From SAR116 cluster alpha proteobacterium HIMB100 (GTDB taxonomy: Bacteria; Pseudomonadota; Alphaproteobacteria; Puniceispirillales; Puniceispirillaceae): 61,268 bases of DNA. The notes under the pieces were generated by a model, which saw nothing but the letters and a program-made list of their open reading frames with translations, was not told the origin of the DNA and made no database searches. A program made the position numbers and the translations under genes. The stretch is from NCBI GenBank assembly GCA_000238815.2, contig AFXB01000002.1, positions 1 through 61,268 on the forward strand. Reading direction: 5' to 3'. Shown here one piece after another: positions 59,949 through 61,268 of the stretch (position 1 is the stretch's first letter; each line of letters begins with the position of its first letter).

Positions 59949-61052
59949 TCAAGCCTTGGCATGTCCTTCCCATACTGAAGCTGGTATAAAAACCTCACCT
60001 TTACTGATCAGCCGTGTCGTGCGCAGCAGCCCTGCCCGCAGGATATCAATGTCTGGACGATATGGATTTAGCTCCAGCTGCACATCTAAATGACCTGAGG
60101 GATGTTCAACCCGCATAGACTTCACATATCCCTCAGGAATATCTGCCAGATCATGTATCGCGCTGCCCTCAAACAAGGCCGCCGTTGCCACAGACACAGC
60201 CCCCAGAACACCAATCGCCTGATGACATACCGTAGGAATAAATGTTCTTGTGCATAAATGCCCGCTTTTGGCCGGGCTGGAAACAAGACACATTTTAGGC
60301 ACAGACTTATCGGTTACATCCCCTAGCCCCATGGCGTGCCCTGCCTGACATCTGATGATATCAAGGCGCTCTTTCAGCTCATCATTTGCATTCAGCTCAT
60401 CTGGGGTTTCCTGACCGCTTAACCCAAAATCCGCAGCCCTGAGACAGACAACAGGCATACCGTTATCAATACAAGTAACGCGAACGCCATCAATTTCATC
60501 AGTCAAAGACCCGGTCGGCATAAGCGCGCCACATAATGAGCCTGCCAGCTCATGATAATGACACATTACCGGGGCGGCAGTCCCCAGAACACCATTGATT
60601 TCTGCATCTCCCTGATAGACAGGCCTGCCATCTTCAACGCTGAACGCCAAATTACATTTTTTCTGGCTGTTGGTCATAAATACTGTGATATCTGCCTGTT
60701 CGCCCGCGACAGACAACATTCCGGATTCAAGCGCAAAGGCACCCACACCAGCAAGAATATTGCCACAATTCGGGCTGTCATCCAGCCTGTCTTCACCAAC
60801 CATGGCCTGAATGAATTGATAATCAACATCACATCCCTGATGAGCTGAGGGACTGACCACAGCAAGTTTTGAGGTCAGCGGATGCGCACCACCCAACCCG
60901 TCAATCTGGCGCGGATCACCATAGGCCCCCATTACCCATTTCAGCACAGCTTCGCGCAACACAGGACCAGCTGGTAAATCACTTTTCCTGAAATACACCC
61001 CTTTTGAACTGCCGCCTCTTAGCTGCATAAATGGTATTGCGGTCTGCACCAT
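59949..61052 (-). CDS. 4-oxalomesaconate tautomerase (GalD/PrpF family)
   Basis: It interconverts keto/enol or double-bond isomers of 4-oxalomesaconate for LigJ. The 367-aa protein has the PrpF-fold N-terminus IPFMQLRGGSSKGVYFRKSD, GGAHPLTSKLAVVSPS, DSPNCGNILAGVGAFALE with a catalytic-type Cys, and the C-terminal HPSGHLDVQLELN. It matches GalD/LigU more than aconitate isomerases, helped by ligJ and ligK next door. ATG 61052 with AGGA upstream is preferred over a TTG nine codons earlier. A 123-nt gap separates it from ligK, so it may be a separate unit. Confidence 0.85.
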   Translation of the reverse strand: MVQTAIPFMQLRGGSSKGVYFRKSDLPAGPVLREAVLKWVMGAYGDPRQIDGLGGAHPLTSKLAVVSPSAHQGCDVDYQFIQAMVGEDRLDDSPNCGNILAGVGAFALESGMLSVAGEQADITVFMTNSQKKCNLAFSVEDGRPVYQGDAEINGVLGTAAPVMCHYHELAGSLCGALMPTGSLTDEIDGVRVTCIDNGMPVVCLRAADFGLSGQETPDELNANDELKERLDIIRCQAGHAMGLGDVTDKSVPKMCLVSSPAKSGHLCTRTFIPTVCHQAIGVLGAVSVATAALFEGSAIHDLADIPEGYVKSMRVEHPSGHLDVQLELNPYRPDIDILRAGLLRTTRLISKGEVFIPASVWEGHAKA

Positions 61053-61112
61053 CTTTGTCCTGTCATTACCCAGTTTCAATATGTAAAGCCTATCATAAAG
61101 ACAGCATATAAA

Positions 61113-61153
61113 AAAAAGACCCTCTCAGTCACACTAACTAAGAAGGTCTTTTT
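61113..61153 (-). terminator. Strong terminator after tRNA-Trp
   Basis: On the minus strand, AAAAAGACC begins a stem of about 17 bp or more (GACCUUCUUAGU paired with ACUGAGAGGGUC, loop UAGUGUG) closing on UUUUUUU. All 12 central pairs form with two G.U wobbles in minus-strand RNA but would be mismatched on the plus strand. It lies 24 nt beyond the tRNA 3' end and before the tautomerase gene, so the tRNA transcript should end here. Confidence 0.9.
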
Positions 61154-61177
61154 GCTCTGTTTATCAACAGCTATATA

Positions 61178-61253
61178 TGGCAGGAGTGGAGGGGCTCGAA
61201 CCCCCAGCCCCCGGTTTTGGAGACCGGTGCTCTACCAATTGAGCTACACTCCT
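61178..61253 (-). tRNA. tRNA-Trp (anticodon CCA)
   Basis: The 76-nt cloverleaf on the minus strand begins AGGAGTG and ends CACTCCTGCCA, so CCA is encoded. The D arm is AGCTCAATTGGTAGAGC, the anticodon stem CCGGT/ACCGG with loop CTCCAAA (CCA anticodon), and the T arm has GGTTCGAGCCCC. It is on the same strand as the secE operon. In many alphaproteobacteria this tRNA immediately precedes secE, whereas here they are about 46 kb apart. Confidence 0.97.
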
Positions 61254-61268
61254 TAAAGCTCTTTTATC

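Overview
The window looks like a chromosomal segment of an alphaproteobacterium of medium G+C content, plausibly a free-living marine heterotroph of the SAR116 type. That placement is inferred from the complete core transcription/translation operon, protein lengths (beta about 1392 aa, beta' about 1398 aa) and a flank rich in TRAP/TTT transporters, sulfatase and sugar-acid catabolism. It is not proven.

Region 1 (36-15276, all minus strand) is the classic secE-nusG-rplK-rplA-rplJ-rplL-rpoB-rpoC-rpsL-rpsG-fusA string. It has stem-loops between rplJ and rplA, between rplL and rpoB, and between rpoC and rpsL. The rpoB and rpsL resistance hot spots look wild type.

Region 2 (15474-35703) is a carboxylate/sugar-acid catabolic block. 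It holds a 3-hydroxyisobutyrate-dehydrogenase-like enzyme, a GMC oxidoreductase, a D-2-hydroxyglutarate-dehydrogenase-like flavo-iron-sulfur protein, a serine-glyoxylate-type aminotransferase, two crotonases lacking the hydratase glutamates, a 2-oxoglutarate-semialdehyde-type dehydrogenase, an L-2-keto-3-deoxyarabonate-dehydratase-like protein, an FCD-type GntR regulator, a PdxA2-like dehydrogenase, an enolase-superfamily enzyme, a TctABC tripartite transporter, a MocD/desaturase-like enzyme, a TIM-barrel isomerase and a class III CoA transferase. The exact 10-mer TTTGGTATAC lies in front of three transcription units (ALDH, tctC, CoA transferase), and a degenerate copy lies in front of a fourth. 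This suggests one GntR regulon.

Region 3 (35887-48341) holds a sulfatase, malonyl-CoA synthetase, a gamma-carbonic-anhydrase-like protein, a sulfane-sulfur module (periplasmic rhodanese, YeeE/TsuA-type transporter, 56-aa Cys-rich membrane protein), a DAO-type oxidase with a GNAT acetyltransferase, a PQQ-type sugar dehydrogenase, and two Gfo/Idh/MocA dehydrogenases flanking an unrecognised protein.

Region 4 (48426-61052, minus strand) holds an amino-acid-type operon (DadA-like oxidase, TRAP transporter, Asp/Glu-racemase-like protein, 2OG-Fe(II) oxygenase), a SulP transporter with its own terminator, and a lower gallate/protocatechuate-4,5-cleavage cassette (oxalomesaconate tautomerase, LigJ hydratase, LigK aldolase, dienelactone hydrolase, DUF1932 dehydrogenase). 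The window ends with tRNA-Trp(CCA) and a strong minus-strand terminator. In many alphaproteobacteria tRNA-Trp sits immediately upstream of secE, so the roughly 46 kb of accessory metabolism here appears to occupy that junction. No integrase, transposase, CRISPR array or prophage gene was seen.
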